DNA of 64,000 nucleotides from GWF2-38-69 sp965228125 (lineage in GTDB: Bacteria > Verrucomicrobiota > Lentisphaeria > Victivallales > GWF2-38-69). Within the stretch, counting starts at the first letter, position 1. The number at the start of each line of letters is the position of its first letter. Position numbers and translations under genes: made by a program. The DNA is taken from contig OZ245791.1 in the NCBI GenBank assembly GCA_965228125.1, forward strand, positions 2,480,001 through 2,544,000, in the 5' to 3' direction. Under the pieces are notes generated by a model, which saw only the letters and a list, made by a program, of their open reading frames with translations, was not told the DNA's origin and made no database searches. Below, piece after piece: positions 1 to 9,577 of the stretch.

Positions 1-2
1 GA

Positions 3-1148
3 CTTGGATCAACTGGTGGTTTTCAGTTTGAGCTGGAGCAGAAATCGGGCAATAATCCGCATGCTCTTACAGAAGTGCTTCAGAATTTCCTCTATACAGC
101 AAATAAGCAACCCGAACTTGCCGGCATATTTTCCACATATACATCCAATATTCCAAAAATAAAAATAGATGCTGATATTGAGAAGATCAAGAAAATGGGC
201 GTCTCTCTTTCTGAGGTGTTTAATACAATTTCCGCTTATTTTGGATCTTATTATGTAAATCAGTTCAATAAGTTTGGAAAAATCTATCAGGTTTTGATTC
301 AGGCCAGAGCTGATGATAGAAGTACTATTCAAGACATAATGAACGCGTATGTACAGAACGCCGAGAAGCAGTTGATACCTCTCAGTACAATAATAACATT
401 GAGAACCGTTATAGCCCCTGAAATTATTACACACTATAATATGTTTGCCAATGCGGAAATACAAGGCAGCGCCGCTCCCGGATATAGCACAGGGCAGGCC
501 ATTGATGCCATGCAGAGAGTTGCAAAAGAAGTGCTTCCTGACAATATGCAGTATGAATGGACAGGGACAGCTTATCAGGAAATTTTAGCAGGAAATAAGA
601 CCATTATAATTTTCTTCCTGGCACTTACATTTATATATCTGTTCCTGGTGGCTAAGTATGAGAGCTGGATGCTTTCAGTAGCTGTGATGTTGTCTGTGCC
701 TGTGGCAGTGCTTGGGGCTTTGATAGCATTGCTTTTTACTCATATTGATAATAATATTTATGCCCAGGTGGGTTTCGTTCTCCTTTTTGGGATGGCTACA
801 AAGACAGCTATCCTTATTGTAGAGTTTGCAAATGAGCAGAATAAAATAGGGAAATCTATTCTGGATTCTGCTGAATTTGCTGCTAGAATAAGGTTTCGCG
901 CCGTAGTGATGACTGCTGTCGCTTTTATTCTTGGAGTGTTCCCTCTCGTGATAGCTACTGGCCCTGGAGCCGTAAGCAGAAGAGCCTTGGGAACTGCCGT
1001 GTTTGGTGGGATGCTCCTTGCGGCAATACTGGGAACGATTATGATTCCTTACTTCTATGTGTTTATCCAGAAGATAGTGTCTCGTGTGTCGGACAAAAAA
1101 GTAAGCGAGAATGCTGAAGTTCAAAAAGATGTTTCCACTGATGAATAG
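3..1148 (+). CDS. RND efflux pump inner-membrane subunit, C-terminal part (partial)
   Basis: This is the 3' part of a gene that begins before the window; the frame is open from base 3. It encodes the distal half of a hydrophobe/amphiphile efflux (HAE1) RND transporter of the AcrB/MexF type, the proton-driven inner-membrane pump of a tripartite multidrug efflux system. The first visible residues (GSTGGFQFELEQ) match the periplasmic pore-domain segment typical of this family. A periplasmic stretch of about 190 residues follows, then a block of hydrophobic helices, including the family-typical FGMATKTAILIVEFAN segment and RFRAVVMTAVAFILG helix. The N-terminal half and any membrane-fusion partner lie outside the window. 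The gene ends 21 bases before the convergent acyltransferase gene. Confidence 0.93.
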   Translation, partial: LGSTGGFQFELEQKSGNNPHALTEVLQNFLYTANKQPELAGIFSTYTSNIPKIKIDADIEKIKKMGVSLSEVFNTISAYFGSYYVNQFNKFGKIYQVLIQARADDRSTIQDIMNAYVQNAEKQLIPLSTIITLRTVIAPEIITHYNMFANAEIQGSAAPGYSTGQAIDAMQRVAKEVLPDNMQYEWTGTAYQEILAGNKTIIIFFLALTFIYLFLVAKYESWMLSVAVMLSVPVAVLGALIALLFTHIDNNIYAQVGFVLLFGMATKTAILIVEFANEQNKIGKSILDSAEFAARIRFRAVVMTAVAFILGVFPLVIATGPGAVSRRALGTAVFGGMLLAAILGTIMIPYFYVFIQKIVSRVSDKKVSENAEVQKDVSTDE

Positions 1149-1169
1149 AAACAGTGTCTTTAGCTTTTC

Positions 1170-2288
1170 TTAGCTTTTTGTCATCTTCATGAATTTATCA
1201 TGCAGAAAAGCAGGTATAGGAAGCGTAAACAGATATACAGTTAGGACTATGAGGTAGAGGGAATTGCCATGTTTCTCAAATATGGTTTCGCCTGCTCCCA
1301 ACGGCATTATAAAAAGATACATTATTAGTATATGAAACGCAAATACCTGAAGCGAGTGCTTACCCAAAAAGTTGACCAACGGGATTCCATGCCTTAAAGG
1401 TATCTTTCTAATAAGCAGATAGATTGCATAAAAAACCGCAATCATATTTATTAAGCGTAACCATGCCAGATTATTTCTGTCCGTTACCTTCAGTATTACA
1501 GAAGGATTGAATTCTATTATTTTGTACCTGACAAGAAATAGAAGTACAAAAATTGCGAGAAGAGAAAACTTTATCCATGGTTTTTCTAGAATAGCCAGGG
1601 ACATTTTAAAACGTTTTTTAAAGCCGAAATACGCTCCCATGAAAAAGACAATCTGCCAGGAGAAGAGATTGAATATGCCTGGAGCTGAACCGGGGAGGAG
1701 ATGTGCTGATAAATACCAAATGGGATTAGTAAACTGCCCTAATGCCCAGACTAATATGCACAGGGTTATAGCGATATAGTCTTTACCGTGGATGAGCAGG
1801 AGGAGTATAGGCCAGCAGAAGAATATGAAGATTGTGTACATTGGAAGTATATCCATAAAAGTCGGCTGGTTAATCAAAAAAAATGAACCGACTATATATT
1901 TAATAACAGAAATATTGTACAGATAGTAAATCATATATTTCCAGCACTCTCTGTATGCAGGAATAAAAAGCGAAATCAGAGGTATTCCGAACACCAGATA
2001 AATATGATAATGGTAAACGGTAAAAGCTCTGTGAAAGATTTTTTTTGCCAGAAGTTTCATGTCTGTGATATATTTGGAATACACCAAAGCAAAAACAAAT
2101 CCTGAAAGGAATATAAAACCTTCTGCATCAGATACATATCCAAATGGCTGCCACACGCAATCTGCCATCCATCCGCCATAGTGGTCAATCGCCATGGAGA
2201 TTAGAAGCAGGCCTCTTATTGTATCAATTCTGTTATCTCTTTCGACTGGAGCTGAAACCAACTCGATGTTTTTAATGTATTTGGGCAT
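1170..2288 (-). CDS. OpgC-like membrane acyltransferase
   Basis: This 372-residue polytopic membrane protein resembles the OpgC family, whose founding member adds succinyl groups to osmoregulated periplasmic glucans. The N-terminus carries the family-typical run RDNRIDTIRGLLL, then DHYGG and DAEGFIFLSGFVFALVY, followed by about ten hydrophobic segments. It differs from acyltransferase-3 enzymes in lacking their usual N-terminal histidine-arginine signature. It lies alone, convergent with the RND gene and divergent from hemB. The true acceptor is unknown because no glucan synthesis genes (opgG/H) are in the window. Membership of the OpgC family is fairly firm; the substrate is inference. Confidence 0.8.
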   Translation of the reverse strand: MPKYIKNIELVSAPVERDNRIDTIRGLLLISMAIDHYGGWMADCVWQPFGYVSDAEGFIFLSGFVFALVYSKYITDMKLLAKKIFHRAFTVYHYHIYLVFGIPLISLFIPAYRECWKYMIYYLYNISVIKYIVGSFFLINQPTFMDILPMYTIFIFFCWPILLLLIHGKDYIAITLCILVWALGQFTNPIWYLSAHLLPGSAPGIFNLFSWQIVFFMGAYFGFKKRFKMSLAILEKPWIKFSLLAIFVLLFLVRYKIIEFNPSVILKVTDRNNLAWLRLINMIAVFYAIYLLIRKIPLRHGIPLVNFLGKHSLQVFAFHILIMYLFIMPLGAGETIFEKHGNSLYLIVLTVYLFTLPIPAFLHDKFMKMTKS

Positions 2289-2569
2289 TTATTAGGGATA
2301 GTATTGGATTTATCTAATGAGACCAAACACAGATTATAACATTACTCAAAACTTTTGCCTACTAGCGAAATAAAATAGTAATATTAGCTGTCAAATATCC
2401 CCTTATTTATGATGAAACTATCTATGATTCGGATATAAAGATAATCAGTGTTGGTATTTTTTGGGCTGTTTGAGAGAAGAGCGTGGATGCAAGATATTGA
2501 ACTTGGTTGATTCGATGAATATTATCAAAAGTTTCTGCATGCAAAATTGTTTAAAAATCGATAGGATGG

Positions 2570-3571
2570 ATGGCAAAGTCTATGGAAAGAGATAAGAATT
2601 TTCGCCTGAGCAGAATAAGACGAACTCCCGCTATGAGGGAGATGCTTGGAATGCAAATACCTGTCCCAGGTAAATTTATATGGCCTGTATTTGTCATTGA
2701 AGGACAGGGAGTAAAAGAACCGATAGCTACAATGCCCAACCAGTATAGGTATTCATCTGATATGCTGCTGGATGATCTGGAGCAGATTGTTGACATGGGG
2801 ATTGGAGGTATAATGATTTTTGGCGTGATGAAAGACCACGCAAAGAAAGCTCCATTTCCAGAGTATCCGTACAGAGAGAACGGAGTAGTTCAGAATGCCG
2901 TTCATCTGATTAAAATGAATTTCCCTGACTTGTTGGTTTGTACTGATATATGCTTGTGTGCATATACCGAACACGGACACTGCTGTTTATTTGATGAATA
3001 CGGCAAAATGGATATGGATAAAACGAATGAAGCCTTGGCTAAAATTGCTTTGTCTCATGCTCAAGCTGGTGTGGATTGTGTTGCTCCAAGTGCAATGATG
3101 GACGGGCAGGTTTCTTCTATAAGGAATATCTTGGAAATGAATCATTTTAAGGAAACTCTGATTATGAGTTATTCGACTAAATTTGCTTCTTTCATGTATG
3201 GGCCTTTCAGGTCTGCCTCTGATTGCGCTCCGCAGTTTGGGGATAGAAGAGCATATCAGCTTCCGCCGAATGATTTTCGTCAGGCAATAAGAGAATCATT
3301 GCAGGATGAAAAGGAAGGGGCGGATGTACTAATGGTCAAGCCCTCTCTTTTTTATCTTGATGTTGTTTCGAAACTTCGGGAGGTATCAAATTTACCGTTG
3401 GCTGCTTACAATGTCAGCGGTGAGTATTCCATGCTTCATGCTTCGGCAAAAGAGGGTTATGGCGATCTGTATCCGATGGCCTCGGAATCTCTTTTGTCTA
3501 TTTTTAGGGCAGGAGCTGATTTTGTCTTAAGCTATTGGGCTAATCAATATGACAGGCTCTTTAAAAAATAA
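2570..3571 (+). CDS. hemB: Delta-aminolevulinic acid dehydratase (porphobilinogen synthase)
   Basis: This protein condenses two 5-aminolevulinate molecules to porphobilinogen, an early cytosolic step of tetrapyrrole synthesis. At 333 residues it has the usual family length. Visible hallmarks are the N-terminal RLSRIRRTPAMREM segment, the metal-binding cysteine cluster at C128, C130 and C138 in DICLCAYTEHGHCC, and the two active-site lysines K204 (SYSTKFAS) and K257 (VLMVKPSL), spaced as in known enzymes. The cysteine cluster indicates the zinc-dependent subclass. The chosen ATG follows an AGGATGG segment; a second ATG four codons later is an alternative. No other haem genes are adjacent. Confidence 0.96.
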   Translation: MAKSMERDKNFRLSRIRRTPAMREMLGMQIPVPGKFIWPVFVIEGQGVKEPIATMPNQYRYSSDMLLDDLEQIVDMGIGGIMIFGVMKDHAKKAPFPEYPYRENGVVQNAVHLIKMNFPDLLVCTDICLCAYTEHGHCCLFDEYGKMDMDKTNEALAKIALSHAQAGVDCVAPSAMMDGQVSSIRNILEMNHFKETLIMSYSTKFASFMYGPFRSASDCAPQFGDRRAYQLPPNDFRQAIRESLQDEKEGADVLMVKPSLFYLDVVSKLREVSNLPLAAYNVSGEYSMLHASAKEGYGDLYPMASESLLSIFRAGADFVLSYWANQYDRLFKK

Positions 3572-3687
3572 ACATCAAATTGCCTTTAGATTTTAAGCCT
3601 TATTGAAAAGACATATATAGTTCGTTAAGACTGAAATATTCTGGCAGAAGTTATGAAAGTATATAATATCAAATGTGAGGAATAAGT

Positions 3688-4422
3688 ATGAATGTATTAG
3701 ATAATTTAAAAGCTTTGCAAACAGAGTTCGAAAATAAATCAGCTCAGGAAATACTTGAATGGGCTCTCAATGAGTTTGGCGTGCCTAAGCTTGCTTTGGC
3801 CTCAAGTCTTAGCATCGAGGATCAGGTAATAACTGACATACTTTTAAAACTAAATAAGAATGCTCAGATATTTACTATTGATACAGGCAGGTTGCCTCAG
3901 AGTACACACGATACAATAGAACTAACCAGAAGAAAATATGGAGTTTCAATTGAAGTTTTGTTGCCTGACACGCTCAGTGTAGAGAATATGGTAAGCGAGC
4001 ATGGAACAAATCTCTTTTATGAAAGCGTAGAGAAAAGAAAACAGTGCTGTTTGATCCGTAAAGTAGAGCCTCTCAGAAAAAAACTATCGACTCTCAATGT
4101 CTGGATAACAGGGCTCAGAAGAGAGCAGGACATGAGCCGAAAAGATATTAAGATGATCGAATGGGATGACACTTTCAATTTGTTTAAAATTAATCCTTTG
4201 GCCGATTGGGAAGAAATAGACGTTTGGGATTATATCAGGGCAAATAGAGTTCCTTACAACAAGCTTTACGATTGCAGTTATTCGAGCATTGGATGTGCTC
4301 CTTGTTCAAGGCCTATAAGAAAAGGTGATGATAATAGATCTGGCCGCTGGTGGTGGGAATCAACAGAAAAAAGTGCAGATTGCATACTAAAGATGGAAAG
4401 CCTTGGAAAAATCAGAAATTAG
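3688..4422 (+). CDS. cysH: APS/PAPS reductase of the Fe-S (APS reductase) type
   Basis: This 244-residue cytosolic enzyme should reduce adenylyl sulfate (or PAPS) to sulfite in assimilatory sulfate reduction. The PP-loop-like SSLSIEDQV segment lies near residue 40. C120-C121 and C203/C206 form the CC...CxxC pattern that ligates a 4Fe-4S cluster in APS-type reductases, and GRWWWE follows. The usual C-terminal ECGLH motif carrying the catalytic cysteine is altered: the sequence reads DCILK, keeping the cysteine (C232) but changing its neighbours. An AAGTATG start context preceded by TGAGGAA supports the start. It overlaps the convergent kinase gene by four bases. No cysD/cysN genes are nearby. 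Confidence 0.9.
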   Translation: MNVLDNLKALQTEFENKSAQEILEWALNEFGVPKLALASSLSIEDQVITDILLKLNKNAQIFTIDTGRLPQSTHDTIELTRRKYGVSIEVLLPDTLSVENMVSEHGTNLFYESVEKRKQCCLIRKVEPLRKKLSTLNVWITGLRREQDMSRKDIKMIEWDDTFNLFKINPLADWEEIDVWDYIRANRVPYNKLYDCSYSSIGCAPCSRPIRKGDDNRSGRWWWESTEKSADCILKMESLGKIRN

Positions 4423-5795
4423 CTTAACTCGAAATTTAGAGCGAATTTTGTCCCGTTTTCGCGTTCTATTTGAAGATTGCCCTTAAGCTGATCCGTAAGC
4501 AAACTGATCAGGGTCATTCCGAAACCGTTTGACTCCCTGGTCTTTTCCAGTGGAATACCGTTGCCATTATCTTCTATTACAAGAGTTACAAGCTTTTCAT
4601 CTCTGGTCAAGCTGACTTTTATGAGTGCGCCGTCCTTGTCAACGAATGCGTGTTTCATAGAATTAGTAAGCAGTTCGTTTATGATAATGCCCAAAGGGAA
4701 CAGTACCTTCTGAGTAAGAATGAAATCGTCCAAATGTTTTTCGACTTTAATGTTTTTTCTATTCGGAAAAACCACCAATATTTCTTCTATAAGCAAAGAC
4801 AGATATTCTTTTACATGGCAGTCCTGCATGTTTTCAGATTTATAGAGCTTCTTATGGAGCAAACCCATACTTTTGAGGCGATTTCTGGCGTCAGTCAAAA
4901 TGGATGCTGCCTCGGGATTGGAAATAGTTTCAGCCTGAAGCATCAGAAGGTTGCTTATGGCGCTTATATTATTTGTAACTCTGTGATGTAGTTCTTTAAG
5001 AAGAAGCTCTTTTTCTTTTATAAGGAGTATGCTTTGCTCTTCTGCGCGTTTACAGTCTGTGACATCTATAACTGAACATTGGTATCCAATATGGTGTCCG
5101 TTATTATTCTTGAGCGTAGTAGCCAGTGCAAGCGCTATAAAAGTGGAACCGTCTTGTTTTTGGGCTACATAGTTACCTCTCCATTCTCCTGTGGTATCAA
5201 GGGATTGAGTAATGACAAGAGCCTGATTTTTGTCCTGAAGCAAATATGTAATGTGTTTACCTAAAACAACAGCGTCTTTCGCGTAACCCCAAGTTTTAAA
5301 GAATGCATTATTAACTTTAACAATTATACCGTTTGTGTTAGTAATGATATTGGCGCTAATTGCTGCGTTGAATGCCGTTCTTTTGAGCTGGAGTTCCTCC
5401 TGGGCTTTGTTTTGCTCGGAAACGTCGGAGAATATTGTCGCAAAACCATTATTTCCCCAGGGGGAGACAGAAATAGAGAAATGTTTGCTTAAAGGTGGGA
5501 AATAGGTATTAAAGTGATAAGGCTGCCCCGTAAGGGCAACCTTGGAATATTCATCAAGGTAGGGGGCTTTTTGCGTCTTATATGCAATAGTTGCTAACGA
5601 ACCTTCAATATCCCCTTTGTTGAATCTAAGAATTTTTTCATACTGGGGATTAACTTTTTCTATAACATAGTTTGAAGGGTTTCCATGTTCATCAAAAACC
5701 AGGCGGTGCAGTGCTACGCCTTCAGTCATATTATTGAAAAGAAGCTCAAATTTTGCCTCACTTTCAACCTGATGCTTTTGATTTTTATTGCTCAT
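4419..5795 (-). CDS. PAS-domain sensor histidine kinase (HisKA_2 type)
   Basis: This 458-residue soluble kinase has two PAS-like regions (about residues 20-130 and 135-255), then a HisKA_2 phosphoacceptor block around KELLLKELHHRVTNN with the phosphorylatable histidine near residue 268, and a HATPase domain with N-box NELLTNSMKHAF, G1 DNGNGIP and G2 GFGMTLI. It has no membrane segment, so the signal is presumably cytosolic. The HisKA_2/HWE architecture is common in orphan kinases that feed general stress or two-component outputs. No response regulator is adjacent. The identity of the signal and partner cannot be read from the sequence. Confidence 0.92.
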   Translation of the reverse strand: MSNKNQKHQVESEAKFELLFNNMTEGVALHRLVFDEHGNPSNYVIEKVNPQYEKILRFNKGDIEGSLATIAYKTQKAPYLDEYSKVALTGQPYHFNTYFPPLSKHFSISVSPWGNNGFATIFSDVSEQNKAQEELQLKRTAFNAAISANIITNTNGIIVKVNNAFFKTWGYAKDAVVLGKHITYLLQDKNQALVITQSLDTTGEWRGNYVAQKQDGSTFIALALATTLKNNNGHHIGYQCSVIDVTDCKRAEEQSILLIKEKELLLKELHHRVTNNISAISNLLMLQAETISNPEAASILTDARNRLKSMGLLHKKLYKSENMQDCHVKEYLSLLIEEILVVFPNRKNIKVEKHLDDFILTQKVLFPLGIIINELLTNSMKHAFVDKDGALIKVSLTRDEKLVTLVIEDNGNGIPLEKTRESNGFGMTLISLLTDQLKGNLQIERENGTKFALNFELS

Positions 5796-5945
5796 AGTTG
5801 TCTCATATTGTGCAGCTTAATCAAATCCTGCTTAACTATAAGTATGTTGAAGAAAGAGTCAAACGAAAAATCTCACTATTGATTGTTTTAATAAATCGCA
5901 GATACTTTTATAGGTGTCGATATTTACTAAAATAAGAGATCAACT

Positions 5946-7244
5946 ATGTCTGAAATAATCAACGATAAAGCGAATAGTAAACTTACCGGCCTGATTACTT
6001 GGGGTACGCTTACTCTTTTTCCTTTGTTCATATTTTCTTTGCAGTTTTCGATTACCCTTATGATACAGCCGTTGAAGAATGAATTTCAGTTAAACGATAT
6101 TTGGATAGGAGTACTGGGTGCAAGCTACGGCATATTCTACACTATCATGCAAATGCCGATAGGTTCGATTGTCGATAAGTTCGGCACGAGAAGAATCACC
6201 TTGATTTCTTTGGGGGGGTGTACTTTTTTTGCGGTACTTTTTGCCTTTTCCAATGGCTTGGTGTGGGCTTTAGTCACCAGAATGGGAATAGGTTTTTTTG
6301 CGGCATCGGCATTCACTTGTGCGTTCTATTCGGCAGGGAAGTGGTTTGAATTCAAGATTTTTGCGATACTCGTAGCCCTTACCGAATCAGTAGCCAATCT
6401 AGGAGGGGTGTTGGGTACCAGTGTGTTGGCAGTGACTGTAGATGATTATGGTTGGAGAAACACTTCGCTTCTTCTGTCTATCCTAGGTTTTGTCATATTC
6501 ATAATGGCTGTTTTTTTGGTTAAGGATAAAGAGTCGCCTGCCGTAAGAAAAGATAGGAACAACCTCAGGAAATCCAGCGGACATAGCGCTTTTCATATTT
6601 TTGCCATTGTCATCAGAAATAAACAAATATGGATAAGCGGAATGTGCTGCGGCTTGCTTTTTGCGCCATTGAGTGCTTTTGCGGGATTGTGGGGTGTGCC
6701 GTTTCTTATGACGAAATATTCGATAGGTTTGGAAGATGCCGGGAAAATTGTCTCTTTGATGTATTTGGGGTCTGCGGCGTTCGGGCCTGTAATGGCTATT
6801 ATATCCAATAGAGTTAGGAACAAAATAATGATGATCCGCATATGCACGGTTATGGCTTTTTTTATTTTTATATGTCTGCTTTATCTTCCGCTTAAAGATA
6901 GTTATTTTATGTATGCGTGTTATTTCGTTCTTGGGATGATATGCTCCGGGTATATTTTGCCTTTTGCCATAACTAAAAGCATAGCCAGAGAGAAAGTGAG
7001 CGCCACGGCTTTGGCTCTCACAAATGTCCTTGGCGGAGCCATCGGAGCGATAGTTATGCAGCCTTTGGTCGGCTGGTTTCTGCATGTTATTGACAAATTG
7101 GATTTAGGCGTTTTTGAAAATCCTGTCGTGCCTTATTATGTGGCGCTTTTTATTTTTCCAGCATCCATGATTCTTCTGTTTTATCTGGCAGGAAAACTTA
7201 AACCTAAGGACGTTCAGCAAGTCACTACGAGTCAGGGTATTTAA
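5946..7244 (+). CDS. Major facilitator superfamily transporter
   Basis: This 432-residue carrier has about twelve hydrophobic segments. MFS motif A is visible between helices 2 and 3 as GSIVDKFGTRRIT, and a central cytoplasmic loop near residue 200 is basic (RKDRNNLRKSSG). It resembles anion:anion or sugar-phosphate style MFS proteins, but nothing in the sequence fixes the substrate. The gene stands alone between a divergent kinase gene and a convergent DAHP synthase gene. Confidence 0.85.
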   Translation: MSEIINDKANSKLTGLITWGTLTLFPLFIFSLQFSITLMIQPLKNEFQLNDIWIGVLGASYGIFYTIMQMPIGSIVDKFGTRRITLISLGGCTFFAVLFAFSNGLVWALVTRMGIGFFAASAFTCAFYSAGKWFEFKIFAILVALTESVANLGGVLGTSVLAVTVDDYGWRNTSLLLSILGFVIFIMAVFLVKDKESPAVRKDRNNLRKSSGHSAFHIFAIVIRNKQIWISGMCCGLLFAPLSAFAGLWGVPFLMTKYSIGLEDAGKIVSLMYLGSAAFGPVMAIISNRVRNKIMMIRICTVMAFFIFICLLYLPLKDSYFMYACYFVLGMICSGYILPFAITKSIAREKVSATALALTNVLGGAIGAIVMQPLVGWFLHVIDKLDLGVFENPVVPYYVALFIFPASMILLFYLAGKLKPKDVQQVTTSQGI

Positions 7245-7290
7245 TATTTTCTTGTCAGGGAGAATCCAAAAAACCTCTTTCTAGGCAAAA

Positions 7291-8325
7291 TTAAAGTTTA
7301 GAGTGAACTTCAAGCAACAATGCTTCTGTATCGTCCCAGCCTAAACATTCGTCCGTGATGGAGATTCCGTATTTAAGTTTTTCTTTGTCTTCGTGGTTTT
7401 GCTTGCCATGCAGAAGGTTGCTTTCAATCATTACTCCTATTATGCTGTTTTCACCTGATGTTTTTTGGTTAACCACATCCTTAAGCACTGCCTTTTGGTT
7501 AGATGCCAGTTTATTGGAGTTCGCATGGCTGCAGTCAATAATGATGTTTGGTTTTAGCCCCATTCTTTTCAGGAGTTCTCTTGCAAAGGCCGTGTATTCG
7601 GAAGTGTAATTTGGCCCGCTGGTCCCACCTCTGAGTACCATATGCGCATATGGATTGCCTTTTGTCTGGAATATTCCGCTTCTACCGTCTTCTAGCAAAC
7701 CCAGAAAGGCGTGTTTGTGTATGGCTGATTGTATGGCTTCGACCGCGGTTTTGATACTTCCGTCTGTAGTGTTCTTGAAGCCTACCGGCATAGATAAGCC
7801 GCTTGCTAATTGCCTGTGAGTCTGGGATTCAGTCGTTCTTGCTCCTATGGCTGCCCATGAAATAAGGTCAGCGATATACTGAGCAGTGACAGGATCAAGG
7901 ATTTCTGTAGCTGTAGGCAGTCCTATTTCATCTATCTGGAGAAGCAATTTTCTGGCCTTTTCCAATCCCATTGCCATATTGCATGATTCATTTAGTTCAG
8001 GGTCGTAAATCATGCCTTTCCAGCCAACTGTCGTTCTAGGTTTTTCAAAATAGACCCTCATTACTGTAAAAATCTTGTCTTCTACTTTCTTATTGAGAGC
8101 TCTCAGTTTTCTGGCATATTCAAGAGCCTCTTCAGAACTGTGAATTGAGCAAGGCCCTACAATCACGATGAATTTGTTTAACTTCCTATCCATTATGTTC
8201 TGAATAGTTCCCCTATGGTTGATTACCGCATCAGAAGCATGTTGGGAGAGCGGAAGTTTGGCTTTAAGTTCATATGGAGTTAAAAGCGGTTCTATTTTGG
8301 TGATATTAACATCGTCTCTAATCAT
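7291..8325 (-). CDS. aroG: 3-deoxy-7-phosphoheptulonate (DAHP) synthase, class I
   Basis: This enzyme condenses phosphoenolpyruvate and erythrose 4-phosphate in the first step of the shikimate pathway. At 344 residues it has the length of the AroF/G/H family. Recognisable segments are KFIVIVGPCSIHS, RVYFEKPRTTVGWKG, WAAIGARTTESQ, GFKNTTDGS, IIIDCSHANS and the GVMIES segment with a C-terminal GISITDECLGW. It belongs to the larger, feedback-regulated class I-alpha group; which aromatic amino acid inhibits it cannot be read from the sequence, so the symbol stands for the family. It is monocistronic and convergent with the upstream MFS gene. Confidence 0.94.
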   Translation of the reverse strand: MIRDDVNITKIEPLLTPYELKAKLPLSQHASDAVINHRGTIQNIMDRKLNKFIVIVGPCSIHSSEEALEYARKLRALNKKVEDKIFTVMRVYFEKPRTTVGWKGMIYDPELNESCNMAMGLEKARKLLLQIDEIGLPTATEILDPVTAQYIADLISWAAIGARTTESQTHRQLASGLSMPVGFKNTTDGSIKTAVEAIQSAIHKHAFLGLLEDGRSGIFQTKGNPYAHMVLRGGTSGPNYTSEYTAFARELLKRMGLKPNIIIDCSHANSNKLASNQKAVLKDVVNQKTSGENSIIGVMIESNLLHGKQNHEDKEKLKYGISITDECLGWDDTEALLLEVHSKL

Positions 8326-8493
8326 TGGAATAACCTGAGTTTAGATATTTATTAGGCTCAAATATAGCCTTGTTCTGAATTTATATTAATTAACGGGTTT
8401 CAATTCTTTCGATTCTATCACGAATATGATAAACTTAACCCATAATAATATAAATTTTGCATCTTTATATAAATTAAAAAAGAGGAGAAATGA

Positions 8494-9540
8494 ATGCGTT
8501 TAAACAAAATACTTTGTACGGGGGCACTTTTTATGTCTGCATTGCTATGCTTTGGAGATGAAAGCTCTGTCGTGAAATACAATGGAATACCTACGGAAGG
8601 CAAAACTATCCAAATCTACGCTCACAGGGCTGGCAGGGGGCTTATGCCGGAACAGACGATGCCTGCTTACGTGGAAGCTTTGCGTCTCGGAAGTGACTAT
8701 GTGGACATGGATATTGGGATGACAAAAGACGGTGTAATTGTAATTACCCATGATTTGGGTCTGAATCCAAATCTGACAAGGGATGAAAACGGAAACTGGG
8801 TTACTGAAGCTATACCGATTCATTCTATGACTTTGGAGCAAGTTCAGAAATATAATGTGGGGAAACTTAAGCCGGGAGCTCCGTATGGTTCTTATTTTCC
8901 TCATCAGAGGTCTGTGGATACTTGCATTCCTACGTTGAAAGAAGTGGTCGATTACGTAAAAAAAGTTGCAGGGGACAAGGTGGGTTTTCAGATAGAAATA
9001 AAAAATGATCCTACAAAGCCGGACTTGACAGCTACACCTAAAGAATTTGCCGAAGCTCTCTACAAACTTATGAGAGAAGAAGGGATTATTGACAGGACTG
9101 AAGTTCAGGCTTTCGACTGGCAATGCCTTATAGAATTGAATAAACTTGACCCCAAAATTAAAACAGCCTATCTCACAGACCACACTACAGAAGTGATGGA
9201 CGATACGGAAAAAGGTACATGGATAGCAGGGCTTAAGCCAAAAGATTATGATTATTCATTGCCTAAAATGGTAAAACATTTTGGTGGATACTGTTGGGAA
9301 CCGTATGAGAAAGATTTGACAAAAAAGGAACTTGAAGAAGCTCACAAACTGGGTTTGAAAGTGGTTGTTTGGGGCTGGCCGGAACAGGAAGGGAGCGAAT
9401 TTGACTATGCTGAAGTGGAAAAGATGATAGATTGGAAAGTAGATGGCATAATAACAGACAGGCCGGATATTTTGAGAGGTCTCCTTGCAGCCCGTGGGTA
9501 CAATCTTCCTCAAGGATTTTTTATTAAAGAGAGTCTGTGA
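8494..9540 (+). CDS. Secreted glycerophosphodiester phosphodiesterase
   Basis: The 348-residue product has a signal peptide (MRLNKILCTGALFMSALLCFG) and should act in the periplasm, hydrolysing glycerophosphodiesters to glycerol 3-phosphate and an alcohol (GlpQ-like). The catalytic region shows YAHRAGRGLMPEQT near residue 43, matching the HRGxxxxxPENT motif with Q for N, and DMDIGMTKDGVIVITHD, which has D-x-D where E-x-D is more common. IIxDRPD near the C-terminus is the usual metal-site closing segment. The RBS AGAGGAGAAATGAATG is strong. It heads a run of same-strand genes, with 37 bases to the next. Confidence 0.9.
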   Translation: MRLNKILCTGALFMSALLCFGDESSVVKYNGIPTEGKTIQIYAHRAGRGLMPEQTMPAYVEALRLGSDYVDMDIGMTKDGVIVITHDLGLNPNLTRDENGNWVTEAIPIHSMTLEQVQKYNVGKLKPGAPYGSYFPHQRSVDTCIPTLKEVVDYVKKVAGDKVGFQIEIKNDPTKPDLTATPKEFAEALYKLMREEGIIDRTEVQAFDWQCLIELNKLDPKIKTAYLTDHTTEVMDDTEKGTWIAGLKPKDYDYSLPKMVKHFGGYCWEPYEKDLTKKELEEAHKLGLKVVVWGWPEQEGSEFDYAEVEKMIDWKVDGIITDRPDILRGLLAARGYNLPQGFFIKESL

Positions 9541-9577
9541 TTGAAAGTTTTTTAATTTTAAATAACGGAAAAATAAT

